A stretch of DNA of 64,000 nt, from NCBI GenBank assembly GCA_948567375.1, contig OX419761.1, positions 37,636,501-37,700,500 on the forward strand, in the 5' to 3' direction. Below are positions 1 to 11,515 of this stretch, in pieces (positions within the stretch are counted from its first letter, which is position 1; each line of letters begins with the position of its first letter). The notes beneath the pieces are model-generated. The model made no database searches, was not told the origin of the DNA, and worked only from the letters and a program-made list of their open reading frames with translations. The DNA is from Lunularia cruciata. Its lineage: Eukaryota; Streptophyta; Marchantiopsida; Lunulariales; Lunulariaceae. The position numbers were made by a program, and so were the translations under genes.

Positions 1-1009
1 TGGTGGATCATTAGTAACTCAATCAAAGTTTAGGTTTTATTTGGTGTGCAAAAGCTCATTGATTGATGCACATTTTGCAATAACGCAAACGGTATGCGGA
101 AGTGCTGGCCAAATTTTGAGCAAAGAGAAGCAATTTTTGAATAGTGGTTGTGATTTTGAGCTCAAGAGGTGAAAGCATGATCAATTTGTTGCAAGCTGGG
201 CTCAAAAAGTGAATTGAAGATTTGGAGGAGTTTCACTTGTTGGCTAGATTTGGAGGAGTTTTGCAAATTTGGAGGAGTTTTGCTAGATTTGGAGAGGGTT
301 TAAAGTGGCAAGAAGAAAGGCCTCATTTGGGCATTTAGAGGCTTCGAGGCATAGGACTGTGAGCTATGAGAGGCTACAAGAAGGGCCAACTTGCTTGTGT
401 GAGGCTAACTAGTAGATCTTGGTCATTGTCTGGCAAAATTTGCTCATCCTGCCAGATTGTGTGCAACAAGGTTTGATCCTTAGATCTTTGGTTCCTAGAC
501 GAGTACCCTAGCCAACTGGACCACTTTCACTTGTTGTCCTAGTGACTAGCCCACTATTATTTATACACTTATAGCTTTGGCTAGAGGAGGAACTTTGATC
601 CCATTCTTGGTGATCCTAGTAGCTTAGGACATAGATAGGAACTCCTATTATGTCAAATGCCAAATGGTGGTAAAGTCAATCCTGTGTTACTTTATGAGGA
701 GAGTTTTTTTTTGATTTGTTTTGATTGGACCCCTCCATTCTCTACTTCCTTTTTATGCACCATTTTTGTGTGAGGTGCCCTAAATTTAGAGTGTTGGGGC
801 TCTGGTGTGCTCTTGGTAGTGAGGCAAAAAGTGATTACTTGCAGATCGTGAGAGTGCATGTTGTGATGGCAGGCTACAGGTTGCACTTTCCCTTAGTGTA
901 GTTGTCTCAGTTAGAGTTACATTAGTGGATAGTGTTCCGTTGGTATTGGAACTTGGTGGTGCTCAGTTGGTATAGGTACTTGGTAGTGTTTGGTTGGTAG
1001 TGTTGGTTC

Positions 1010-2235
1010 TTGGTGGGGTACTTGCGGTTGCGGTTGGCGATTTGTGGTTACTTTATCCCGATGGACTTCTTTGGGGATTCCAAAGGAGGTAGCCTTGTAG
1101 TATGCAGTGGGTTGACTCAGAGTGGCACTTGGTATCAGCTTGTATCTTGGGTCCCAATGAGGGAGGAGATTGACTCTGAGTTGGAATTTGACATAAGAGT
1201 TGATTTAGTTGAGAGTGCACTTGGTGTGTCCGCACTGTTGTTGTGGGACATGGATGAGATTTATGGGGCCTCCAAAGGCCCTAAGTGTTACTATGGTATA
1301 GTGGGTACCATTGAGTTGGATGACTTCATCTAGTAGTTTGATAGTTTGTGTGATTTACAATAGATGCAGAGCCCGACTTTGTTCACACCTTTCATGGCAT
1401 GGAAGAGATTATTTCAGCACTTGGAGGGTCTACCGATGGATAGCTACAATGAGTTCAAGAGAGCTCACTTGGAGGAGATTGAGTTATGGAGACACTATTG
1501 GTCTCCAAACTATGTCTCCATCACTTTAGGCTTGGTTGCCAAGTGTAGATTGGTTGTACCCACGAGTTCTAGCTCAAGTAGCATTGGTGGAGCTAGTGGA
1601 AGTGCACTCGTTTGAGATATTGCTACGACGAGTAGAGGTACCACTACAAGAGGTGGTGTAGTATTGGGATTTAATCCCATGGTGGAGTTCTTGTAGGGTT
1701 TGAGGTAGAACTACTAAGGAGTGTGGATTGACAAGTTGAGGAGCTTGCAAGAGTTCTAGCAAAAGGTTGGAGAGAGCCTACGCAAGGCATACACTCGCAT
1801 GAGGTGGCTGATCAATTTCACTTAGGGAGTTACTGAGGCCCAAGCAATCCAATTGTGGTATGGGATATTGGACAAAGAGTTGCAATGTAGAGTTTGTGAT
1901 GCTATGTTGTTATATGCTACTTTGCCTACTTTGGCGGTGGTCTTTGGTATGGTTGAGCGGATTAAGCTCAACATGGTGGAAGAGAGAGTGATGACATCTA
2001 GATTTGGTAGGGAGACCTCGTCCATAGTTGTGACTTCTTCTAGAGTGTAGTAGAGTGCACCACACCTAGTTGGTTTTTGAGGATAAGATGGACAGCACAA
2101 ATCCTATGGAGCGAGTGGAGTACCCCGTGGAGCTAGACTCTTACCTTCACATTTTTGGGTCAATAATAGCCAATGAATGGTGGTGTTGCTTGCTGGACTT
2201 GTGGTGGACCTCACCATAAGAGAAAGTGTACTTAG
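1010..2235 (+). pseudogene. gypsy gag-like region, broken
   Basis: Capsid/nucleocapsid remnant of the gypsy element. An open stretch at 1010-1333 (107 codons) is followed, in changing frames, by a gag-type helical region at about 1380-1990; the signature LWYGILDKELQ near 1854 and the segment VFGMVERIKLNMVEERV near 1950 resemble the retrotransposon gag core. At 2191-2232 a zinc-knuckle-like motif (C-W-T-C, then H-H, then C) is present with spacing one residue off the usual CX2CX4HX4C. Stops at 1331 and around 1616 and several frame changes make it non-functional. The first part recurs inverted at 9265-10990, so this half of the element exists twice in the window. Confidence 0.7.
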
Positions 2236-3199
2236 GGCAACGGACCTGATACCTCTAGTGCATCACAGTCAGCATAGAGACAATGTGAGCATTGTCATCA
2301 ATATGGTCACTCTAGTGAGTGATGCTTTGACCTACACTTGGAGTTACGGAGTGGTAGGGCTACTATGATAGGTAGTAGAGGAGCTCTAGTGCATGGAGGA
2401 TGAGGTAGTAGAAGATCTACACCTAGTAGGAATGAAATACCTACCCTTACTTTTGATACAGCTATGGCTACTTGGATTGAGCAATTGGAGCAAAGATTGG
2501 CTAGTATGGCCATTGCTCAAAGGAGATCAAATTTGGGTGCTGATGCTTCAACCTCATATGTTGGTGATAGAGATGCTTTGGACTTCATGTATGGAGCAAC
2601 ACAGGTAGGTGCATCTGCAACAATAACTAGGAGTGCATTACGTGCTCTAGAGCCTAGAAGAGAATCAATGGAGTTAGACCCATAGAGAGGAGAGGTTGGG
2701 AGACAGGTCAGACTTCCCCAGTCTTTCATGCTCTCTAAGGCATTGCAAACAACATCTATGGCTCCTAGACGTCCCAATGCAAGTGTGGTACGTGGTGATG
2801 GGGTGCATGATAGACTATTTTCTAGTCAGCTAATTGTTCCTACATAGACTGAGTCTAGCATGATGTTGGGAGCAGCTCAGCTAATTATGCATTGCATTTT
2901 GTTTTCAGCCAATGATATGTTTACATTGGGAGTTGACCCAACCTCATTGTTCCGGTTGGCTACCACACTTTGTGAGAGTAGGGATGATGTGGTTCTTGCT
3001 TTTAGAGCAGAGGTGGTTGATAGTGGAGCTGACTTGGTTGAGGAGCATGGAATCCGCTCAACAACCAATAGTTTATGGCATGTAGCAATGGCTAGATTGG
3101 AGGAGTTGCCAGCTAGACCGGCCTTTGAGAGAGTGCGGTTCACACTTGGTGTTGTCTTATTGGATAACATGAAGGGGATTTTCTATTTGGTGGGACCTT

Positions 3200-3710
3200 C
3201 AAGGAAGGTCCATACACCACATAGAGTCTTATTAGAATTTGGTGCACAACCCCTTATGTTGAGGAAGGTTGTAGTTGTCGGTTTAGTGTTATGGAAGACC
3301 AATGTGGAGAGGTATCCATTTCAGATCCAGACATCTCTAGTGGGTGGTTTGACACAATATATCACACATGGAGAGCTAGTTGTTCAAATTCAGCCTGGTC
3401 ATCCAAACTAATAGCTTGGTGGTGAGAGCTCAGGCTATTGCAACAATAATTGAATTGTATAATGTGCTAATTGGTGGAGTAGTGCTATACTCCATGGGTT
3501 TCAATATTGACTACTGGGTGGAGACAACCTCCTGTAGACCAAGTTTGTATTCAGGTGAGAGACGAGTATGTTGCCTACCAATATGCTTTAGTAGTGGTAG
3601 TCTTGGCTCACTACAGTCCAAGTTGGCAGTCAGGTGAGGGACAAGTATATCGCCTATCAATATGCTTCAGTAGTGGTAGTCTTGGTTGACTACAGTCCGA
3701 GACCATTGCA
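3200..3710 (+). pseudogene. gypsy aspartic protease remnant
   Basis: Protease region of the gypsy element. The open frame 2860-3411 (183 codons) contains LLEFGAQPLML at about 3230-3262, where retropepsins have the catalytic D-S/T-G-A; here Asp is Glu and Ser is Phe, so the enzyme would be dead. Downstream an 81-bp (27-codon) direct duplication begins at 3551 and again at 3632; both copies encode a version of RDEYVAYQYALVVVVL. The assignment rests on the one motif and the position between gag and RT. Confidence 0.6.
3551..3709 (+). repeat. 81-bp tandem duplication in gypsy protease region
   Basis: Two adjacent copies start at 3551 and 3632. Both contain GAGTATGTTGCC/AAGTATATCGCC variants followed by the shared block TAGTGGTAGTCTTGG. 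The 81-bp period is 27 codons. Confidence 0.8.
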
Positions 3711-5339
3711 ACATCAATTTCAACTTTCAATGGTGCAATTACTTGGCTTGGTGTTTTATTGGAGAGGAACACCCATGCAGAGGATACTCCAAAACCAAAG
3801 GAGATCATTCAGGTTTGGATTTTGAGTGGGATTGTTCCATCCACCTTGGATGTTTTGTTGTGGAGTTCGGAGGAGGCATTGCAGGAACATGTAGATCGGT
3901 TGGTGCAATAGGCTTGGAGTGAAGCCTTTGTATCACCAAGAGAAGAGTGTGAGGATTAGCCTCTAGATTTTATTACCTTGACACCTCTGGATACCACACT
4001 CATTGCTTGGCAATATCCAATAAAGGAAGTATGTCTATTGGAGTTGTTTGGTGGAATTAGCACTAGATTAATTGCGGTACTATAGGCGGAGATACAAGTA
4101 TAGAGGTACTTGTATGTGGAGAGAGATGAGATTGATAGGTGAATCTTTCTACATCATATGGCACACTTGGTTTATCAATATCTTGAGTTATGACCAATGT
4201 TAGTAGTCATGGGTTACCAAAAGATCCTACTAGTAGACATTTCCTTACTAGGGGCATAGGACTTGGAGAGACATAGTCCCATTCACTTGGTGATTGTTGA
4301 ATGGCCATGTCAAAGACATACACATGCTGGCCAACGTTTGGGTCTCTAGGATGCCCATTTTGGTGTGTTTTGAGAGATGTTACGTATACTTTGACATCTC
4401 TAGGTCCATTAGTCTATTTCTCTAGCTTACCTTTTGGAGAATGTTCTTTTGATGGATGATTCTTGCACTAGAGTGGTGGCAAGTACACATCAGGTCCATT
4501 CTTGGATGGGACTTGCTATATTGGGAAATGCAGCCAGAGTGTGATCACGGGTTCATCACCTTCATCTTTGGTAGATGAACCTCTTACCTAAAGAGGTTCT
4601 ACAACATGCTTATGATGGGATTTAGCAACTAGACTACATCATTGTTGATGACATTTTGGATGTTGGATGTTAGTCTCAAACAGTGGTAGTGGCTGATAGG
4701 TCACCTATGGTAATGGTGAACCTAGTTGGATAGCTTAGAGTCGTTTTTCTCACACTTATGAGTTTCCCAAGCTCCCATGCTTTTTGAGAGAGAGGATCTA
4801 GACTTGTTTGAGATTCACAGTTACAATAGTTAGTGGAGCACAACGCCAATGAGAGAGAGAGGGTGATGGGTTTTCACATTGGTATTAATGCTATTCTAGT
4901 AGTGTCTGAGATATCCAGGCATTAGGTGTTAGGCCAAGCTATGGACCTGAACTGTTTGACCTGGATTGTGAGCCTTGGCTTAGCAGAGTAGCGTAAGATG
5001 CACTTGATAGGCATCACCACTCAAACACTTGTAAGCCTTGTGCCTACCGAGATGATTCAAGCACATGCTTGGGGTGATGGACCGAGTGGACATGGTATTC
5101 TTGGGACACAATCAGTAGCTATTAGGGAGAGTGGTCTACTTGGAGTCCATCCAAGTGAGCATGAGCTACTTGGATTACACCCTTGGTCTACTTGGGATGC
5201 TACTAGAGGACGTGTGGAGCTTGCAGCCAGAGTGGAGGGAGTTTTTCACAAAGAGGTTGGGACCTCTAGTGATTGGAAGCACGACACTACTACTCCAAGG
5301 GCCTAGTGTAATAGCAAGTCAATACGTCTTCTACTCCCA

Positions 5340-6290
5340 TGACAATTAAAGAGGATACTTGGGAGCCAGATCTTGGACCCAAGCTTACAAGAGAGGAAAG
5401 ACGGAGATTTTGGAGGTTCTTGAGGAGCTACACGAGTTGTTTTGCCTTAAGTATGAAGGATTTAGGTGCTTTGAAAGGACCTAGTATATGGATTGAGTTG
5501 ACTAGCAATACATCAGTTTTCCAATGTCCTTATTGATTTAGTGACATGGAGCGAGCATTGATTAAGAGTCAAAGTAGTGACCTTTTTGAGGCTGGTTTGG
5601 TAGAGATTTCACATAGAGAGTATGCATTAGCAACAATGATGCCAGCCAAGAAGGATATATATGGAAACTACACAAATAGGCAGATATGTGGAGATTACCG
5701 TCCTATCAATTAATAAACTAGGGCTGATTGGTATGCCATGCCTACATTAGAGGAGATCTTTGATGTGATTGGGCATGCAAAGGTCTTCAACACTTTGGAT
5801 CTTTGAGCAAGATATCATCAGTTGCCGATCAAGGAGAAGGATAAGTTCAAGATAACATCTTGAGCTATTGATCCTCATGACAAGGATGTGTCATATTAGT
5901 GGAGGTTCTTACCATTTGTGTTAAAGAACGTTTCCTAATGAGTTCCAAAGGATCATGGACAAGATCCTAGTTGGATTGGATTTTTCTTGGTGCTATATTG
6001 ATGACATTTTGGTCTATAGCACTATGATGGAGGAGCATGAAAGACATTTGTTGAAGGTGTTTGAGACGTTGAGATCTCATGGACTCAAATTACATCTTGG
6101 GAAGTGTAGGTTCTTCCATGAGCAGGTTGAGTATTTAGGTCACACTATGTACCCCGAAGGACTTGGTGTTCAAGAGACCAAGGTGGAGTCTATTGTGTAT
6201 ATTCCTTGGCCTACGGATGTGAGCAGAGTGCAAGCATTTGGTGAACTTCTATCGCTGTTATGTTAGAGGATTAAGTGCCATTGCCAAGGC
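5340..6290 (+). pseudogene. gypsy reverse transcriptase, broken
   Basis: RT domain of the gypsy element. Recognisable blocks in order are the pre-RT stretch KLTREERRRFWRFLRSY (about 5380), DMERALIKSQ...LFEAGLVEIS (about 5542), CGDYRPIN (about 5690), LPIKEKDKFKI (about 5820) and the catalytic box YIDDILVYS at 5994-6020, followed by EEHERHLLKVFETLRSHGL, the usual gypsy RT continuation. The active-site Asp pair is intact, but in-frame stops occur near 5710, 5803, 5863 and 5935 and at 6264. The longest clean stretch is 5955-6266 (103 codons). Confidence 0.9.
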
Positions 6291-6299
6291 CTTGACAAA

Positions 6300-6830
6300 G
6301 CTGACCAAGCTTACACAAGAGTGATGTTGGGGAGATGAGCAAGAGAGAGCTTTTGTAGAGCTCAAGGAAAGGTTGACATCTGCTCCTATTTTGAGGAGAC
6401 CAATTAGAGGATGACCATTTCAAGTTCACACTAATTGGAGTATGTTGGAGCTTGGAGCAATGATGACTCTACATGTTGGAGCTGAACCCACATGATGATG
6501 AGGGGAAGGAGTTTGTGTTGGCCTATGCTAGTTGCTCCAACAATTCAGCGGAGACAAAGTATAGTGCATATGAGAAAGAGTGCTTGGTAGCAGTTGGGCC
6601 AGTTGCACATTTCAGATGTTACCTATTTGGTAGCCCTTTTACTCTCATCACTAATCATCAACCACTGAAGTGGTTGATGGAGTATGAAAAGCTTTAAGGG
6701 AAGCTTGTACAATGGGTTGTGATTTTACAAGAGTATGATTTTACGGTTGTTCATAGACCTAGAGTGGTGAACCGTGATGCAGATGGGTTGAGTAGAAACC
6801 CATGTCCCAGCTAGCAAAATCAGACCAAAG
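6300..6830 (+). pseudogene. gypsy RNase H domain, broken
   Basis: RNase H of the gypsy element, directly downstream of RT. The stretch SAETKYSAYEKECLVAV (near 6547) holds the glutamate-bearing YSAYEKE motif, and LITNHQPLKWLM (near 6646) is the typical TDH..L-equivalent with Asp replaced by Asn. The terminal motif RDADGLSRNP (about 6774-6803) marks the end of the polyprotein RNase H in plant gypsy elements. Stops at 6696 and near 6407 and 6464 break the frame. Confidence 0.85.
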
Positions 6831-7084
6831 CACATTGGCATGGTGACTCAGATGAGGAGATGGTGCTAGGTTGGCATGCATTTGCCTTTTTGTATATATT
6901 TTTTGGTGCTTTGGTGGTATCTCTCTTAGTGCATACAAGAGGAGTTATTGAGGTCACAAATCCAAAGAGTGAATATTGGTACAATTTAGCAAAACATTCA
7001 TATGAAATGATATCTTAGTGATGGACTATCTTTGCATTGGTGTTATGGGTGACACAATTGGGGCCAAGGAGAGAAACCATGTTC

Positions 7085-7720
7085 TTTAGCAAGCTAGGCA
7101 GGTCAAATTGGAAGGCAAACACCTTTTGTGTGTATGGGAGGATGGTAGAGTGCAAGTAGTACCATTTCCATCTCAAAGACCACAATTGGTCTGTCATGCT
7201 CACAAGGAGCTAGGCCATTGTGGAGTAGAGCATACCTATAGCTCACTCCAAAGTCATTATTGGTGGCACGGTATGCAGACCAATGTACAACAATTTTTTA
7301 CTAGATGTGTGATTTGTGACCAAGTTAGAGCATCATTTAATGCTCTTACGTCATAGTTACACCCATTACTTATCATGGAGTTGGGTTACTATTCTAGTTT
7401 GGACTTTGTTGGACCTTTACCATTGACTATGAGACATCATTGGTACGTTTTGGTGATGGTGGAGCACTTCTCCAAGTGGATTGAGTTGATGGTATTTCTT
7501 GACAAGTCTTATGAAAGGATGGCTTACTCATTCTTGGATTGGGTTCTTAGTCATTTTGGTGCACCAACTAAGGTTTTGACTGATCAAGGCACAAAGTTCT
7601 TGGAAGAGTTTTAGGTCTTGTGTAACAAGGCTTTGATTGATCATTGTACTACCTCTTGAGATCACCTTGAGGCAGATGGCTTAGTAGAGAGAGTGGTTCA
7701 GATGGTGAAGAGAGGATTGT
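7085..7720 (+). pseudogene. gypsy integrase, broken
   Basis: Integrase after RNase H. The N-terminal zinc finger is complete: H in HAHKELGHCG (near 7200), then a second H in the same block, and the cysteine pair in TRCVICDQV (near 7304). The catalytic triad can be followed as Asp in LDFVGPLP (codon at 7402), Asp in VLTDQGTKF (codon at 7581) and Glu in DGLVERVVQM (near 7687). Stops after TS (7354), after LEEF (7612) and before DHLEAD (7658) disrupt it. Sequence from here to 8601 has no recognisable domain. Confidence 0.88.
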
Positions 7721-8601
7721 GAAAGTATGGTTTCTAGAGAGGCCACTTGGGAGATTGGGATCTCAAGTTACCTTGGTTGGCCATTCGCTCTTGGTTCATT
7801 TGGCAAGCCTCCTTAGCATCCTTCTCTCCTTACTTCCTACTCTATGGATGAGATCCAAATTTACTTGTAGCAATTTGTCAAGATGTTGTTGTAGTCTTGG
7901 ACTTGGATGATCCAGAGTATGGGTGAGTGTTCTCAACGGGCAGAGATCTTTCGGAGAGTGATGCCAATGGATTTTGAGAACTTGGCAATTGCTCAACGTA
8001 GGGATACCTTATGTTATGCTACTATTTGAAGAGGAGGTTATAGACATTGGATCCGTTGATTTCATCCAGGTGACTATTATGTATATCTACAATAGACAAC
8101 ACCCACAACACTTGATGTTTTGACATGCTATACTATCTTGAGAGTGGATGAGGTTTTGCCATCTAGAGTCCTTGTATTGGAAGGACGTGATGTGGTGTGG
8201 TTTGGAAGGATCATGTGCAGAATTGTGCGCCATGCCCATCTCCCAAACATTGATGGTACTATGGACCCAAGCTTGGTACTTGTATGTGCAGGCTTGAGGT
8301 GTATGTTATGTGGCTCTTTTGGTGGAACTGTTAATGTGTGATAGTTGTTCGAGAGGATGGCATATGGCATATATGACTCTTCCTCTCACGGTGGTTCCTC
8401 AAGTATAGTGGTTATGTCCTAGATATACTTGATATATAGCTATTTCATCCTTTATATGGTATAGATTGCAGACATGTGACTAACGATGGAGCTCGATAGC
8501 ACTCAATCTCCTAATATTTTCCCATCATAGGGTATACCATATACTTGGAGTAGATGGCTATCTGGAGTTAGAGTGACCTAATTGCCAGCTAGGGAGGCAA
8601 T

Positions 8602-9156
8602 TGTGGTACTTCAAATTTTATGTATGACTTATGTGTGATTTGTGCTTCTCTATTGTATGATGTTGACAACAACGTATGTTGTGTAGCAATGTATATATGC
8701 AAGACAATTGTCACACCATTTGTAGTATTGCATCTAGATTGCTTGGACACTAAAATTGCATTAATAGTGGTTAGAGGTATTTTAGTAGTTACTCGTAGAC
8801 TACTTTTTGATGGTCAGATTTTGTGTTTGGGGTACTAAATTCATAATGGGGCCCACCGTTACTTTGTACCATTTGCACCATTGGTGTGCCGTCAGCGAGA
8901 CCGTTAAGGTTTGAGACCTAGCTCAAGTCCAAGGGGTATAATTTTGAAGTGTTTCTCTAGAGAGCTCACTTCTCTGATGTTGAGCCTTTGAGTTCTTGGC
9001 TATGGTGGATAGAGGCTGGCAAACATCATCTGGATTCTCTTAGCTAGAGTGGGTGTGGCTTGACGATAATTAGTGCCCAATTGTTGGTAGTTTTAAGAAT
9101 GATAGATCAAGTATTGATCTAAGTTGAGTTGATTTGAGTGATATAAATGAACTGAT
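8602..9156 (+). repeat. gypsy 3' LTR
   Basis: Begins TGTGGTACTTC right after a purine tract and shares most of its length with an inverted copy at 11070-11515 (shared blocks include GCCGTCAGCG, TTCTTAGCTAGAGTGGGT and TATGGTGGATA). The right end is set by the start of a second LTR copy at 9157; the LTR does not end in the usual CA, so this border is approximate. Confidence 0.7.
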
Positions 9157-9263
9157 TGTGGCACTTTAGAGTTTATGTATGAATCATGTGTGAGTTTTGC
9201 TTTTATAGTGTATGATGTTGATAGTGATGTATGTTGTATAACAATGTATATATGCACGACACA
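9157..9263 (+). repeat. second partial gypsy LTR in tandem
   Basis: TGTGGCACTTTAGAG at 9157 restarts the LTR sequence: it matches 8602-8705 over about 105 bases (shared AATGTATATATGCA), then joins abruptly at about 9263 to the inverted gag-side fragment. Confidence 0.72.
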
Positions 9264-9264
9264 C

Positions 9265-11069
9265 CATCTCCAAGAGATCTACCAACGCTACTAGAGCTAG
9301 AACTTGTGGGTATGAGTGATATAGCCCTAGAAATTGAGCTTGAAGTGATGGAGACATAGTTTGGAGACCAATCTCTATAGCTCAATCTCCTCCAAGTGAG
9401 TTCTCTTGAACTCATGGTAGTTATCCATCGGCACCCTCCCCTCAACACCTTCCAAGTGCTGAAATAACCCTTTCCATGTCATGAAGGATGTGAACAAAGT
9501 TGGGTTCCGCATCTATTGCAGATCACACCAACAATTGGACTCTTGGATGAAATCATCCAACTCAATGGTACCTATTGTACCAGAGTAACACTTGGAGCCT
9601 TTGGAGATCCCATAAATCTTGTCCACGTCCCACAACAATGGTGTTGACACACCAAGTGCACTCTCAATTGCATCAGCTCTTGCGTCCAACTCCAACTCAA
9701 AGTCAATCTACTTCCTCATTGGGATCTGAGATACAAGTTGATACCAAGCATCACTTTGAGTAAACCCACTACGCACTATAATATTATCTTCTCTAGAATC
9801 CCCAAAGAACTCTATCATGACAAAGTAACCAAAAATTTTAACCATCACAAGTACCCCACCAAGTGTACCAACCAAACGTCACCCACTAATGTAGCTCTCA
9901 CTACGACAACTACATTAGGGGAAAGTGCAACCTGTAACGTACCATCACAACACACACTCTCATGGTCTACAAGTAATCACTTCTTGTCTCACTAGAGAGA
10001 AACATATGTAGCCTAACTGGTCATCACTCCAACCTCACTATCGAGAGCACATCATAGCACCAATGCTCTAAAGTCAAGGCACCTCACACAAACATGGTGC
10101 ACAAATAGAAATCAAAGAATGAAAAGGGTCTAATCACAAGAAATCTAAACAAAAACTTCAATCTCATAAATCAACACTAGATTGACTCTACCACTATTTG
10201 GTATTTGACACAATAGAAGTTATCTACTTCATAAGCTACCAAGATCACCAAGAATGTGATCAAATTATCTCTCCTAGCCAAAGCCACATGTGTATAGATA
10301 ATAGTGGAACAACCACTAGGATAACAAGTGAGGGTGGACTAATTGGCTAGGGCATAAGTCTAGGAACTAGAGATCTAAAGTCAAACCCTATTGCGCACAA
10401 TCTAGCAAGGTGGGCAGATTTTGCAAAACAATAACCAAAATCTACTCTAAATTAGCTAGCCTCACACCAGCAAGTTGGCTTGCTGGCCCTAGGCCTTTGT
10501 AGCTTCTCATAGCCATATGCCTCAAAGCCTCTAAATTCTAAAATTCAGCCAAATGAGGCTTTTCTTCTTGCCACTTTGAACCCTATCCAAATTTGACAAA
10601 ATTCTTCCAAATCTAGCAAAATCTAACATAAACTTCATAAAAATCTGATGTAAATTCCTAAAGTTGGTTGATCGCCAAATCCTTCACTAACTCTACACTT
10701 AAGCCAAATTGAAAAGATGGGGTTCTCCAAATCACAAATTCAAAAGGATGTGTTCACAACTCCACTTTCAATTTCACTTTTTGAGCTCAACTTGCACCAA
10801 ATTCTTCTTACTTTCACCTCTTGAGCTCAAAAATGACAACAACCGCTTAAAAATTGCTTCTCTTTGCTCAAAATTTGGCCAACACTTTTGCATATCATCT
10901 ACCTTAATGCCAAATTTGCATCAATTGAATGAGCTTCTGCACACTAGGGAAAATTTGACCTCCAATTGAGCTACCAATGATCAACAATGATCAACAAGTC
11001 TTGGAGATAACACCATCACTCTCAGTTTCTACATACAATTTCCCCTTGACTTCACTTCTTTGATGTAAT
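9265..11069 (-). mobile_element. Inverted copy of the gypsy 5' internal region
   Basis: Read on the minus strand this repeats bases 1-1600 of the window: leader, the 1010-1333 open stretch (minus 9513-9695 encodes a related ELDARADAIESALGVS) and the gag start (minus 9203-9448). It is diverged from the plus copy by many substitutions, so the duplication is old or the two derive from separate insertions. It stops at about 9265, in the block matching about 1590 of the plus copy. No protease, RT or integrase lies in this arm. Confidence 0.82.
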
Positions 11070-11515
11070 CAATTTGTTCACACAACTAAGATCACATTTA
11101 ATTAGATCAATACTTGATTTGTCACTCAATAATTTATCAATATTTAGACATTGATTATAGTCAAGCCATACCCACTCTAGCTAAGAGAATCCGGGTGACG
11201 CTCATTGGCCTATATCCACCATAGCCAGGAACTTGAAGACTCAACATTAGAGAAATGAACTCTTTGGAGTTGCACTTTGAAAGTATACCCCTAGTCTCTA
11301 ACTCTAACGGCCCCGCTGACGGCACATATGATAGTGCGAACGGTGCATGTGATAGTGTGCCCCACCATATAGTTAGTACATTGAACACGAAATCTGATAT
11401 CAACAAGTAGTCTATGAGTTCGTACCAATATACTCCTAATTGCAAACATTACTACTCCAAAGTACGAGTAATCTAGATGTGATGCTACAATTGGTGTGAT
11501 AGAATATACATGAGG
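11070..11515 (-). repeat. Inverted gypsy LTR (5' LTR of the minus copy)
   Basis: Reverse complement of most of 8710-9150. It lacks the first hundred or so LTR bases, so it is truncated at its outer (right) end near 11515. The inner end is approximate; no clear primer-binding site was seen. Confidence 0.72.

Larger units (their letters stand above)
1..8601 (+). mobile_element. Ty3/gypsy LTR retrotransposon, internal region, decayed
   Basis: Internal part of a gypsy element, read 5' to 3' on the plus strand in the order gag, protease, RT, RNase H, integrase, which is the gypsy order because integrase follows RNase H. The first 130 bases match, in reverse complement, the segment near 10860-11000, which lies just inside an inverted LTR; the window therefore opens shortly inside this element and its 5' LTR is off the left edge. 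Every domain carries stops or frameshifts. A purine-rich tract at about 8588-8601 precedes the 3' LTR. The lineage within gypsy was not resolved and no chromodomain was recognised. Confidence 0.88.

Noticed and set aside
1053-1235. Minus frames inside gypsy and copia regions
   Set aside because: Shadows of the retroelement coding strands.
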